Source: an uncultured beta proteobacterium
GTDB lineage: Bacteria > Pseudomonadota > Gammaproteobacteria > Burkholderiales > Burkholderiaceae_B
Reading direction: 5' to 3'
Assembly (NCBI GenBank): GCA_903924715.1
Contig: CAIYCP010000260.1
Coordinates: forward strand, 1 to 13,524
Length of the DNA stretch: 13,524 bases
Part shown: piece by piece, positions 1 to 7,528 of the stretch
Layout: the number at the start of each line of letters is the position of its first letter
Position numbering within the stretch: position 1 is the stretch's first letter
Translations under genes and position numbers: made by a program
Notes under the pieces: generated by a model
Databases searched by the model: none
The model's input: only the letters and a program-made list of their open reading frames with translations
Told to the model about the DNA's origin: nothing

Positions 1-71
1 ATGACTTCACCAAACCTTGCCAATACCGCGGCATTGATTTGCTCTGTAATCTGATCGTCTTGAACACTCAT
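1..71 (-). CDS. N-terminal fragment of an unidentified gene downstream of msbA
   Basis: An ATG at 69-71 on the minus strand opens a frame of 23 complete codons that runs off the left edge. It begins MSVQDDQITE and looks like an amphipathic helix without a signal peptide. A good Shine-Dalgarno sequence, AAGGG (78-82), lies 6 bases upstream. This makes the start credible although only a fragment is visible. The gene begins 30 bases after the msbA stop on the same strand, so it is probably co-transcribed with msbA. A short inverted repeat, CAGAC-GTTTA-GTCTG (85-99), lies just upstream of the ribosome binding site. I do not recognise the protein and assign no function. Confidence 0.6.
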   Translation of the reverse strand, partial: MSVQDDQITEQINAAVLARFGEV

Positions 72-101
72 GTTTCACCCTTGTCAGACTAAACGTCTGT
101 T

Positions 102-1877
102 TTATTCGTCGCGAAACTGCATTTGATACAGGCCTGCATAAGCACCGCCCTGCGCTAGTAGTTCGGTGTGCGAACCCTGTTCGACCACCCTGCCCTTATC
201 CATCACAACAATTTTGTCAGCATTTTGCACAGTCGATAGACGATGCGCAATCACTAAGGTCGTACGACCTTTCATCAGTGTTTCAAGAGAAGCTTGCACC
301 TGACGCTCTGACTCATTATCAAGCGCTGACGTAGCTTCATCCAAGATCAAAATCGGCGCATTTTTAATCAGTGCGCGCGCAATCGCCAACCGCTGGCGTT
401 GTCCGCCGGACAAGCGCGTGGCGTTTTCACCCACGCGTGTTTGAATACCTAGCGGCAGGCCATCAACGAACTCAAGTAAATTAGCGGCTTTTAAGGCGTT
501 ACGAATTTCGGCTTCAGAAGCATCGTGCAAGGCACCGTAGCCCACATTGACCGCGATGGTATCGTCAAACAACACGACGTCTTGACTGACGAGCGAGAGC
601 TGCTCGCGCAAGTTGCGCAACGAAATTGACTCAATGTCTCGATCGTCGATCAATACTTGGCCACCCGACGGCGCGACAAAGCGAGGCAACATATTGACGA
701 GCGTCGTCTTACCACTGCCCGAGCGCCCCACCAAGGCAATGGTTTGGCCAGGCTCGGCAACGACACTGACCTGCGACAAGGTATCAACATCGGCCTCGGC
801 GAAGCGATGCGAGACGAGATTGAATTCAACACGACCTTTAGCACGGCTCTCGAAGGTACCCGTTGCCGTATCGACCTCTGACGGCTGGTCGATCACAATA
901 AAAACGCTTGCGGCTGAAACCAACATCTTTTGAGTGCGACTGGCCACTTTGGTTAAACGCTTGATCGGATCAAAAATCTGCGCCAGAGCCGCCATAAATG
1001 CAGCAAAACTGCCAACCGTGAGGGTGCCCGAGTTTGCTTGATCCAATGCGACTGCAATCACGGCCGCAACCGCCACGGCCGTTACCACCTGCGTGATTGG
1101 CGTCAAGGCTGCGTCAGAGGTTGCCGCACGCATATCAAACCGTCTTAGTCGACCACTGACGTACGCGAAGCGTTTGCGCTCGAAGGCGTAGCCATCAAAC
1201 AACTTCACAACGCGTTGACCATCGATGCCCTCATTGACCACACGGGTCAACTCAGCATTCATGTTGACCATATCGCGATTGATTCGCCGCATCCGGTCAA
1301 TGAAACCACGAGAAATCAAAACTGAAATTGGCATGGCCACCAGAATAATCAGCGTGAGCTGCCAGGACATAAATAGCAATACGCCAATCATCGCAAGCAC
1401 AACCAGCGATTCTCGTACGACGACGGTTAAGACGTCGGTCGCGTAGCCGGTTACGTTACCTGCATCGACCGTAAAGCGATTTAATAAGCGCCCCGTATCC
1501 CCCTTTTTGAATTCACTATCGGGCATTGCCAGCAGTTTTTCAAACATATCTGCACGAACGCCTAACAAAACGTTATTGGCGACCCAAGCCAAGAGGTAAT
1601 CACTGAAAAAATTACAGACGCCCCGCAATGAGATCAAGGCGATAATCGCCAAAGGCACTTGCCAGACATATTCTGGTTTGGCCCCTGAGAAACCCTCATC
1701 TAGCAAGGGTTTCATGGCCAACGCGAGGGTCGGCTGTGTGGCTGCTGCGCCGGCCATAAACAACACGGCCAGGGCAAGCCCTTTCCAGTAGGCGCCTACG
1801 CGTTCGTAGATACGACGCCACAAGGTGATGCTTAAAGGCGACGCAGAGGTCGCTGGCAGGCCGGTCGGCTGAGTCAA
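102..1877 (-). CDS. msbA: Lipid A-core export ABC transporter MsbA (permease fused to ATPase)
   Basis: This is a half-size ABC exporter that, as a homodimer in the inner membrane, flips lipid A-core to the periplasmic face. The 591 residues are the usual MsbA length. Residues 30-320 are the six-helix transmembrane domain. The ATPase domain has Walker A GRSGSGKT (384-391), the Q-loop at Q432, the signature LSGGQ (489-493), Walker B ILILDE (509-514) and the switch histidine H545. The only reasonable start is TTG at 1875-1877: there is an in-frame stop about 12 codons upstream and no ATG before residue 41. Placement beside heptosyltransferase-like and core glycosyltransferase genes supports MsbA over a drug or peptide exporter. 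It is transcribed away from the GT9 gene. The family is certain; the MsbA role is very likely. Confidence 0.9.
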   Translation of the reverse strand: MTQPTGLPATSASPLSITLWRRIYERVGAYWKGLALAVLFMAGAAATQPTLALAMKPLLDEGFSGAKPEYVWQVPLAIIALISLRGVCNFFSDYLLAWVANNVLLGVRADMFEKLLAMPDSEFKKGDTGRLLNRFTVDAGNVTGYATDVLTVVVRESLVVLAMIGVLLFMSWQLTLIILVAMPISVLISRGFIDRMRRINRDMVNMNAELTRVVNEGIDGQRVVKLFDGYAFERKRFAYVSGRLRRFDMRAATSDAALTPITQVVTAVAVAAVIAVALDQANSGTLTVGSFAAFMAALAQIFDPIKRLTKVASRTQKMLVSAASVFIVIDQPSEVDTATGTFESRAKGRVEFNLVSHRFAEADVDTLSQVSVVAEPGQTIALVGRSGSGKTTLVNMLPRFVAPSGGQVLIDDRDIESISLRNLREQLSLVSQDVVLFDDTIAVNVGYGALHDASEAEIRNALKAANLLEFVDGLPLGIQTRVGENATRLSGGQRQRLAIARALIKNAPILILDEATSALDNESERQVQASLETLMKGRTTLVIAHRLSTVQNADKIVVMDKGRVVEQGSHTELLAQGGAYAGLYQMQFRDE

Positions 1878-1957
1878 AATATTGCTCTGAAAGACGAGAA
1901 AACTGAAGTTTAACCGCTACTTGTCGTATCCTTACAAAATCTACTTTAAGCCAATTT
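1878..1957. promoter_or_regulatory. Divergent intergenic region, candidate msbA and GT9 promoters
   Basis: About 80 bases separate the divergent msbA and GT9 starts, so promoters for both should lie here. On the minus strand, TTGTAA (1932-1937) and TTAAAC (1908-1913) with an 18-base spacer make a weak -35/-10 pair, about 30 bases before the msbA TTG. On the plus strand, TTTAAC (1909-1914) and TACAAA (1933-1938), also 18 apart, occupy the same stretch. If both are real, the promoters overlap back to back and would compete. The matches to consensus are modest. The region is well supported; the exact boxes are guesses. Confidence 0.35.
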
Positions 1958-1960
1958 GTG

Positions 1961-2908
1961 ATGCGACCAGAACCAATTCTTATTCGTTTACCAAACTGGG
2001 TCGGTGATGTCTGCATGAGCCTGCCCGTACTAGACATGCTCCAGAGGCTCAACGTCCCTTTTTCAGTCTGCGCGCGCGGCTGGGCAAAAGACCTTCTGTC
2101 TGGACTCACGATGGAGGGCTTTGTGCCCATGTCAGGGCGCCTGCTTGAAGATGTCTTTGAAGTGCGTGAATGGCGTAAAAAGCACCCAAATTACCGGCAT
2201 GGGCTACTTTTGCCTGATTCGCTTTCTAGCGCGCTGTGCTTTCGTTTAGCCGGCCTTCAAAGCGCAGGCTGGCGTGATGACGGCCGCAGCTTGCTGTTGA
2301 AATGGCCTCTGAACAAAGCCCCTGACCCCGAACATGCTGTGCAAAGTGGCTTTGCGCTCGCGCAACAAGCATTACAGTCATGGGGCATCAATGCAAGTGC
2401 ACAGGTCTTGCCTGAGCGACTACAGCTGCCCTTAACCAAGCAACATACTCAAAGTGCGCATGACCACCTCAGTGCCGCCGGACTCAAGGCTGGTGACTTT
2501 GTCCTCATCGCACCCACCGCCACTGGCACACACCGAGGGCAAGCGAAGGTTTGGTCGCAGTTTGATGCGTTCACGCGTATCCTGCAAAACAACGGCGTTC
2601 GAGTCGCCATGTGCCCACCCAAATCTGAGCAGGCTGGCGCGTTGCGTAGCGTGCCCACCGCCGACCTGATTGAGCCATTACGTTTAGGCGGTTTCTGCGC
2701 ACTCACGCGCTTAGCCAAGGTGGTGGTCTGCAATGACTCCGGTGTCGCACATCTGTGCGCCGCGGTAGGATCAAAGCAAATCACTCTCTTCGGGGTCACG
2801 AACCCAGCACGAACGCGACCATGGACCCCCGATAGCGTTAATCTTGGACAGTTAGGTCAGTGGCCCACTGTCGGAGAAGTTGTCGCTCGAACTCAACAGT
2901 TTTTTTAA
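1961..2908 (+). CDS. GT9-family heptosyltransferase-like protein
   Basis: This is probably a cytoplasmic GT-B enzyme that adds a heptose, or a related sugar, to the inner core of LPS. The N-terminal motif RLPNWVGDVCMSLPVL (residues 10-24 of the 316-residue form) matches the WaaF/WaaC acceptor-side loop, with D17 at the position of the catalytic aspartate. The C-terminal donor motif NDSGVAHL (259-266), followed by a TLFGVTNPARTRPW-type segment, is the ADP-heptose binding signature of family GT9. A GTG at 1958 directly precedes the ATG at 1961; I prefer ATG, although neither has a strong Shine-Dalgarno. It shares its strand only with the following DUF218 gene. Family membership is firm. Whether it is WaaF itself or a paralogue cannot be settled here, so no symbol is given. 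Confidence 0.82.
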   Translation: MRPEPILIRLPNWVGDVCMSLPVLDMLQRLNVPFSVCARGWAKDLLSGLTMEGFVPMSGRLLEDVFEVREWRKKHPNYRHGLLLPDSLSSALCFRLAGLQSAGWRDDGRSLLLKWPLNKAPDPEHAVQSGFALAQQALQSWGINASAQVLPERLQLPLTKQHTQSAHDHLSAAGLKAGDFVLIAPTATGTHRGQAKVWSQFDAFTRILQNNGVRVAMCPPKSEQAGALRSVPTADLIEPLRLGGFCALTRLAKVVVCNDSGVAHLCAAVGSKQITLFGVTNPARTRPWTPDSVNLGQLGQWPTVGEVVARTQQFF

Positions 2909-2965
2909 TCTGCGAGTTTTCGAAAATCTAACTCCTCTTCAAACTTCTCCTATTGCACACTCATC

Positions 2966-3733
2966 TTGCTTTCACAGATTCCCTTCTCGAACTTGTTTCT
3001 GTACCCCCCAAGCTTGGGACTATTCCTCCTGGTGATCGCGGTCGTGTGCGCGCTATGGTCGCATAAGCGCATCGCAGTGGTCTTTTCAATCATGGGACTT
3101 GGTTGGATATTGCTTTGGTCTTTGCCTATCACCTCGCTTTATTTGGGTAGCAAACTTGAACGTCGCTATACCTATGAAGAGGCGGCACGCGCGCCACGCG
3201 CCGACGTGATTGTTGTCTTGGGCGGTAATACTCAGGCCAATCGCGCGAATTGGTTTGAGCCGTATAACCGCGCGACAGCCTTTGATCGAATTGACCGTGC
3301 CACAGCTTTATACTTTGCAGGACGCGCACCAAAAATTTTATTATCAGGTGGTGCGCTTGAGGGAAAAGTTAGCGAAGCACAAATCATGGCAAGAATATTA
3401 CGCCAGCGTGGTGTGCCAGAATCAGCACTGATCCTGGAAAACAACAGCCGCTATACCTACCAAAATGCACAGTTTTCGGACCAGCTGATGCAAAGCGCGC
3501 AGCTTAAACGCGCCCTCTTGGTCACTTCGGCCCTTCATATGCCACGTGCGCTCGCGACCTTTATCAAACGCGGGATTGACACGATGCCAGCCTCAAGCGC
3601 CCCACAAATTACCCTACCTGAAGACGTTGAACTCAATCCATGGTTGCCACAAATTCGCAGTCTTGAAGCGAGTCGCACCATTATTAAAGAATATCTCGGC
3701 TTGTTGGGCTATTGGCTAAGAGGTTGGGTCTAG
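2966..3733 (+). CDS. DUF218 (ElyC/SanA/YdcF-like) inner-membrane protein
   Basis: The 255-residue protein has two predicted N-terminal membrane helices (about 10-30 and 36-60) followed by a DUF218 domain (80-250). Recognisable DUF218 features are VIVVLGGN (81-88), the ALYFAGRAPKILLSGG segment (114-129), E137 A138 in a conserved position, a NSRYTYQNA block (160-168) and the VTSALHMPRA block (186-195). Two helices plus DUF218 at this length resemble E. coli ElyC, an envelope factor linked to undecaprenyl-phosphate metabolism; the chemistry of the family is poorly defined. The start is uncertain: TTG at 2966 is the best visible choice, there is no in-frame ATG before the second helix, and no Shine-Dalgarno is evident. 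It lies 57 bases after the GT9 stop, in the same frame, suggesting co-transcription. Confidence 0.8.
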   Translation: MLSQIPFSNLFLYPPSLGLFLLVIAVVCALWSHKRIAVVFSIMGLGWILLWSLPITSLYLGSKLERRYTYEEAARAPRADVIVVLGGNTQANRANWFEPYNRATAFDRIDRATALYFAGRAPKILLSGGALEGKVSEAQIMARILRQRGVPESALILENNSRYTYQNAQFSDQLMQSAQLKRALLVTSALHMPRALATFIKRGIDTMPASSAPQITLPEDVELNPWLPQIRSLEASRTIIKEYLGLLGYWLRGWV

Positions 3734-4857
3734 GCACGCGCCCGAATACTCTCGTCGTACAAAGCTTCGTATTTTTGAGCTGCAGCTGTCCACGACAAAG
3801 ACGCCACTAGTTTTTCTCCATTGCTTAATAGTTCAGCCCGCAGTGCTTGATCCGAATTCAAGGCCACGAGGCCTCGCGCAATTTCAGTGGCATCTTCTGG
3901 GTCATTTAATACCCATGCATCGAAACGATGCTTAACGTAAGCACCAAACCCGCAGTGTTCGCTCCCACTGACAATAATCGGTAAACCATGCGCCATCGCC
4001 TCGAGGGGAGCTAAACCAAAGCTGTCGAGTAACGTCGCGTGCACATACGTATCAGCCGCCTGGTAATACGGCGAGACATCGGAAGTGGGTGCAATTAAGC
4101 GCACACGAGCAAGAAGTTCAGGATGATTTACAGTTAAATAGTCGTTGATTTCAGAGCGCGCGCCCACGACTGCCAGGTGAAAGTGCGCAGGCAATTGCGC
4201 CAAGGCTTGTAAGACAGTCGCCAACCCTTTACGCAAAGGATTGCGCGCCACTAACAAACATCCAACATCGGTCGCAGACCAGCCAAGCTCTGCCCTAACC
4301 CGATCGCGAATCACCGGGTCGCGTGCAACACGCGTAGCTCCGGGCGCGATGATTTCGACAGGCAGCTGCACACCATAAGAATCGTGGATACGTTCTTTTA
4401 ACCAAGGCGATACCGCCACGACTCGCATGCCTAGTTTTGCACGCATATTGGCAGCCTCTAGCATGAGATACACAAGATTACTGGGCTGCAAATAGACCAA
4501 AAAACGTCGCCATCCGCTCACGCCATGTAAGCGCCGATAACGAATCGGATCGACGTGAATCACGTGTATATGACCCGTACCGCCGTTCATATGAGAATGC
4601 ACGACATCGAAATTTTCACGCGTCAGACGTTCGGCTTGACGTGAAAAATGCCAGACCCGCACCCAGCTGGGCCACTTTCGACTTGACTTCACTTTGATTT
4701 GTTTAACAGACAAGTCGTGTTCAAAATCATGAGCGATCACGGTCACGTCGTGGCGCTGTGAAAGCACTTCAAACAAATTAACGCCATAGGCTTCAGCACC
4801 GCCGAACCTGCGGCCGAAACGATCGACGAGTAGTGCGATGCGCAGGCGTTCAGACAC
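3730..4857 (-). CDS. GT4-family glycosyltransferase A (last gene of the core operon)
   Basis: This is a 375-residue retaining GT-B glycosyltransferase, presumably adding a sugar to the LPS core in the cytoplasm. The N-terminal half carries a glycine-rich acceptor-side loop, GGAEAY (19-24). The C-terminal half has NPLRKGL (206-212), with the basic residues that bind the nucleotide-sugar phosphate, and DSFGLAPLE (278-286), the E-x7-E position. There the first acidic residue is Asp (D278), a tolerated variant, and the second is E286. The N-terminal layout and the D-x-V-H-S-H segment (84-89) are WaaG-like, but donor and acceptor cannot be read. The start is GTG (4855-4857), overlapping the end of the upstream deacetylase by 8 bases. 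Its stop overlaps that of the convergent DUF218 gene within CTAG. Confidence 0.85.
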   Translation of the reverse strand: MSERLRIALLVDRFGRRFGGAEAYGVNLFEVLSQRHDVTVIAHDFEHDLSVKQIKVKSSRKWPSWVRVWHFSRQAERLTRENFDVVHSHMNGGTGHIHVIHVDPIRYRRLHGVSGWRRFLVYLQPSNLVYLMLEAANMRAKLGMRVVAVSPWLKERIHDSYGVQLPVEIIAPGATRVARDPVIRDRVRAELGWSATDVGCLLVARNPLRKGLATVLQALAQLPAHFHLAVVGARSEINDYLTVNHPELLARVRLIAPTSDVSPYYQAADTYVHATLLDSFGLAPLEAMAHGLPIIVSGSEHCGFGAYVKHRFDAWVLNDPEDATEIARGLVALNSDQALRAELLSNGEKLVASLSWTAAAQKYEALYDESIRARA

Positions 4858-5575
4858 GTCGGCGATTCTCGTGTTGAGACAAGCATTGATACAAAAAGCG
4901 TAATAAATGAGTAGTGCGCCAGATTCCTACGCGGGGAAGCGCAAAGAAATCATCTGAAGCACTGGCTAGCCCACGGGCCGTACTCGTTGCATTGGTATAG
5001 CCTGCCTCTTTTGCCAACTGTCGATGCTCAAGGCCGAAATCGCCGTAGGGATAGCAAAACGCGGTCACTTCGGCGCCAAGTACGTCACTTAGAATACGAC
5101 GAGACCGCGCCAATTGCTCGCGCGCGTCATCGAGAGACAGCTCAGAAAGATGAACATGATCAAGAGTATGCGACCCCACCTCTTGCCCGGCAGCCGCCCA
5201 AGCCATCATCTCTTGTTTTGACATAAGAGGCGAAGGCGCCACGCCTTTCTCGGCATCCCAAATATTGCCGCCATCAAACTGATTGGCAACAAAATAATTA
5301 GTTGAAGTAAAGCCGCATGCTTGCAAAACTGGCAGCGCATTATCAAATACATTGCGAAAACCATCATCAAAGGTGATGCCAAATACTTTTCCGGTTTGTT
5401 CGCCTTTTAAATAAGGCATGAGATCGCGCATGCTTAAGCCGCGATAGCCCAAGCGCTGCATCCACTGCATCTGCCTTGCAAAGCTTTTGGGATGCACCGT
5501 CAAGCCGCGAAACGCGGTGCCACGCGGCACCGGGACAGCCACTTGGTGATACATCAAAATTGGAATCGATTTCAT
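4850..5575 (-). CDS. Cytosolic CE4 polysaccharide deacetylase 1
   Basis: This is a 241-residue metal-dependent N-deacetylase of the NodB-homology (CE4) fold. Catalytic motifs are intact: TFDDG (68-72) with the base and metal-binding aspartates D70 and D71, SHTLDH (135-140) with metal ligands H136 and H140, and FCYPYGD (173-179). The N-terminus MKSIPILMYHQV starts directly on the first strand of the fold, leaving no room for a signal peptide, so it should act in the cytoplasm. Between two GT4 genes, the likely substrate is an N-acetylhexosamine on nascent core or its lipid carrier, giving a free amine. The ATG at 5573-5575 lies inside a perfect 7-bp inverted repeat and has no clear Shine-Dalgarno. 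Peptidoglycan or chitin substrates are less likely given the context. The family is certain; the substrate is inferred. Confidence 0.86.
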   Translation of the reverse strand: MKSIPILMYHQVAVPVPRGTAFRGLTVHPKSFARQMQWMQRLGYRGLSMRDLMPYLKGEQTGKVFGITFDDGFRNVFDNALPVLQACGFTSTNYFVANQFDGGNIWDAEKGVAPSPLMSKQEMMAWAAAGQEVGSHTLDHVHLSELSLDDAREQLARSRRILSDVLGAEVTAFCYPYGDFGLEHRQLAKEAGYTNATSTARGLASASDDFFALPRVGIWRTTHLLRFLYQCLSQHENRRRV

Positions 5576-5580
5576 CGATT
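5564..5580 (-). promoter_or_regulatory. Inverted repeat enclosing the deacetylase 1 start codon
   Basis: Read on the minus strand, AATCGAT-GAA-ATCGATT is a perfect 7-bp stem with a GAA triloop. The start codon ATG (5573-5575) straddles the stem and the loop. In mRNA this would hide the initiation codon of the deacetylase gene, and ribosomes or temperature could open it. The repeat is a direct observation; the regulatory role is inferred. Confidence 0.4.
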
Positions 5581-5624
5581 AAACACTTGATAACAACTGA
5601 AAATAAGATGTCGCCATTTCAGCC

Positions 5625-6728
5625 TCATTCTAATTGATAGGCCACAAGCGTGGCTTGAACAAAAGCAGTCAATCCAAACTCTCGTTCGGCACGTGCGCGT
5701 GCGTGCGCGCCCATCTGATGCAACTGCTGGGGCTCGCTAAGTATTTTTTGCAAAATGACCTTGATCAACTCTGGGCTGCGCGGGGGTACGATCCAACCTT
5801 CTTGCCCGTCGGTCACGTTTTCGGGCAAGCCGCCCACGCGCGTCACCAACACAGGCAACCCAAGCGCCATCAGTTCGCGACAGGCGAAAGACAAGGCCTC
5901 TTGATAGGACAAGACATAGCCAATATCACAGGCTGCCAACCAAGGACGCACATCATCGACTAGGCCTGGAAAACTGACCTGGCTTGTCATCCCACAATCA
6001 GCGACCTGCGAACGCTTGAGTTCGTTGGGTGCATCGCCGATTACGATGATATGAAACCTTGCACGCTGTTCGGGTGGCAATAACGAAACGGCAGTGACTA
6101 AATCAAGCCACCCTTTTTCATAGTCTGTACCACCCGCACTTCCAAGCAAAATTTTATGTTCAAAATCCGGACCAAGGTATTGTTGACGCAAACGAGTTTT
6201 TTCAATCTGGTTCACCGGTGCAAAATATTCGCTATCAATCCCATGCCGAACAGTGACAACGGGTCGACGGCCGTACGGCGAATGCATCAGCAATCCCTTG
6301 ACATAATCACTGACGGCGATCACGCAATCTGTCGAAAAATGCGCACGCAACCAGTGGCCAAAGCTCGAAAGGGAATGGTCGTTATGCTTGGTGAAAATTA
6401 CGCGAGGCCGTTGACGAATGCCGATCAATGCCAGCATGACTTGCTTATGATCTGCCGAGCCATTGACATGCACCGTATCAAACTGCCCAGTCACAATTAG
6501 CTGACGCAATTTTCTACGGTCGGCCCACCAGGAGGACGGCCTCGTTGTAAAGGCCATATCAACCACTCGGACACCCGAGATCTCGCTTGCTAAACGATAC
6601 AGACGGCTCGAGGCCGGCGTCGCAACCGTAAGCTGATGGTGCGCAACCAGACCGCGCAATAAATTCACAATATAGGTCACATGACCACCGCCATTGCGCG
6701 GATGAAAATTAGTCAATAGAATCTTCAT
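5625..6728 (-). CDS. GT4-family glycosyltransferase B
   Basis: This is a 367-residue GT-B glycosyltransferase with a full set of GT4 landmarks. The N-terminal glycine-rich loop is NGGGHVTY (12-19), and the inter-domain segment VRHGID is at 160-165. The donor-side E-x7-E is E277 to E285, followed by GLPVLVTRVGGLPE (290-303). It should act on the cytoplasmic side of the inner membrane, adding a sugar to LPS core or to an undecaprenyl-linked unit; donor and acceptor cannot be read. The ATG at 6726-6728 overlaps the stop of the upstream GT2 gene in ATGA, with the A supplied by a run of nine A. No Shine-Dalgarno is evident, so translation is probably coupled to GT2. The gap to the next gene, 5576-5624, is 49 bases and is the widest inside the operon. 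Confidence 0.87.
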   Translation of the reverse strand: MKILLTNFHPRNGGGHVTYIVNLLRGLVAHHQLTVATPASSRLYRLASEISGVRVVDMAFTTRPSSWWADRRKLRQLIVTGQFDTVHVNGSADHKQVMLALIGIRQRPRVIFTKHNDHSLSSFGHWLRAHFSTDCVIAVSDYVKGLLMHSPYGRRPVVTVRHGIDSEYFAPVNQIEKTRLRQQYLGPDFEHKILLGSAGGTDYEKGWLDLVTAVSLLPPEQRARFHIIVIGDAPNELKRSQVADCGMTSQVSFPGLVDDVRPWLAACDIGYVLSYQEALSFACRELMALGLPVLVTRVGGLPENVTDGQEGWIVPPRSPELIKVILQKILSEPQQLHQMGAHARARAEREFGLTAFVQATLVAYQLE

Positions 6729-7528
6729 TTTTTTTTGACTTGCTCGTCTGCTTTATCGTTCAAAAACATGAGTTTTGAATAGCGCAAAAAGCTGCCTGAG
6801 GCCGCGGTCACTGCAAGTACAAAGCCGTGGCGCCCGTCAAGGAATCCGCGACGCAAAAGATAAATACGAATAAACGTCCAGATGCTATGTCGCATCAAAC
6901 CAAACACACTCACCCGTCGACCTTCGAGCGCCATCGCCTTCGCAGCAGCGCCAGAATAGCGATTAATTTTAACCACTAAGGCGTCTAAGTTTTCAAACGG
7001 AAAATGTAAAAACCACGACTTTAAGTGACCCACACGACCATTTACCAACACTTGCTCGTGCACACTCACATTATCAAACGCGCTCAGTTCTCGTCGAAAT
7101 AAACGCAGCACATAATCAGGCCACCAACCGCTGTGACGGATTTGTTTGCCACAAAATTCTGAAAGGCGCGCGATTCGATAGCCATCGTAATCAGGCCGCG
7201 ACAAGGTTTCAATAATTTCAGCCTGCAATTCGGGCGTTACGCGCTCGTCGGCATCAATGGACAACACCCAGGGCTGGGTCGCAAGCGCCAACACTCGGTT
7301 TTTTTGTGGGCCAAAACCGGGCCAATCGGCGACTTCATGCACCTGTGCACCATGCGCACGTGCAATGTCAGCAGTCCCATCGACGCTACACCCATCTAAC
7401 ACAATGATCTCATCGGCAAAACGCACTGAATCCAAGCACTCAGCAATCCGAGTGGCTTCATTTTTTGTAATGATGATGACCGACAGCCCTAGGCTTTGTC
7501 GCGAAGCGATCGCTTCCATAATTTCCAT
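6725..7528 (-). CDS. GT2 WaaE/KdtX-like LPS core glycosyltransferase
   Basis: This 267-residue GT-A enzyme of the WaaE/KdtX type belongs to a family whose known members add glucose to inner-core heptose using UDP-glucose. Visible landmarks are SVIIITKNEA (16-25), the LDGCSVDGT loop (44-52) where most relatives have DSGSTDGT, the metal-binding IDADE (91-95), GWWPDYVLRLFRR (134-146) and VHE (156-158). The C-terminal RRGFLDGRHGF block (226-236) is typical of the subfamily. Two starts compete: ATG at 7528, overlapping the deacetylase gene by 40 bases, and ATG at 7519 (residue 4). Neither has a good Shine-Dalgarno. A 14-bp palindrome follows the second ATG. The C-terminus ends in three AAA lysine codons that abut the stop and form most of an A9 tract. 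Confidence 0.88.
   Translation of the reverse strand: MEIMEAIASRQSLGLSVIIITKNEATRIAECLDSVRFADEIIVLDGCSVDGTADIARAHGAQVHEVADWPGFGPQKNRVLALATQPWVLSIDADERVTPELQAEIIETLSRPDYDGYRIARLSEFCGKQIRHSGWWPDYVLRLFRRELSAFDNVSVHEQVLVNGRVGHLKSWFLHFPFENLDALVVKINRYSGAAAKAMALEGRRVSVFGLMRHSIWTFIRIYLLRRGFLDGRHGFVLAVTAASGSFLRYSKLMFLNDKADEQVKKK
6728..6736 (-). other. A9 tract with -1 slippery heptamer at the GT2/GT4 junction
   Basis: On the coding strand GT2 ends GTC AAA AAA AAA TGA, and GT4-B begins at the last A of the run. The heptamer A_AAA_AAA lies in the GT2 frame and is followed at once by its TGA stop. A -1 ribosomal shift, or one extra A in the RNA or DNA, would continue directly into the GT4-B ATG and give one protein of about 634 residues. 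A6-7 heptamers followed by stops, and A9 runs, are known substrates for ribosomal frameshifting and polymerase slippage. Whether slippage happens here is untested. Confidence 0.5.

Noticed and set aside
278..286. Residues 278-286 of GT4-A have Asp instead of the first Glu of E-x7-E (amino-acid positions, gene at 3730-4857)
   Set aside because: This substitution is common in active GT4 enzymes, and the rest of the motif is intact, so I do not call the enzyme inactive.
1696..2130. A 144-residue minus-strand open frame spanning the start of msbA and the GT9 gene
   Set aside because: It overlaps two well-supported genes on both sides, crosses the divergent intergenic region and has no recognisable motif.
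2917..2926. Palindrome TTTTCGAAAA just after the GT9 stop
   Set aside because: It is short, AT-rich and lacks a GC stem and T run, so it is not a convincing terminator or operator.
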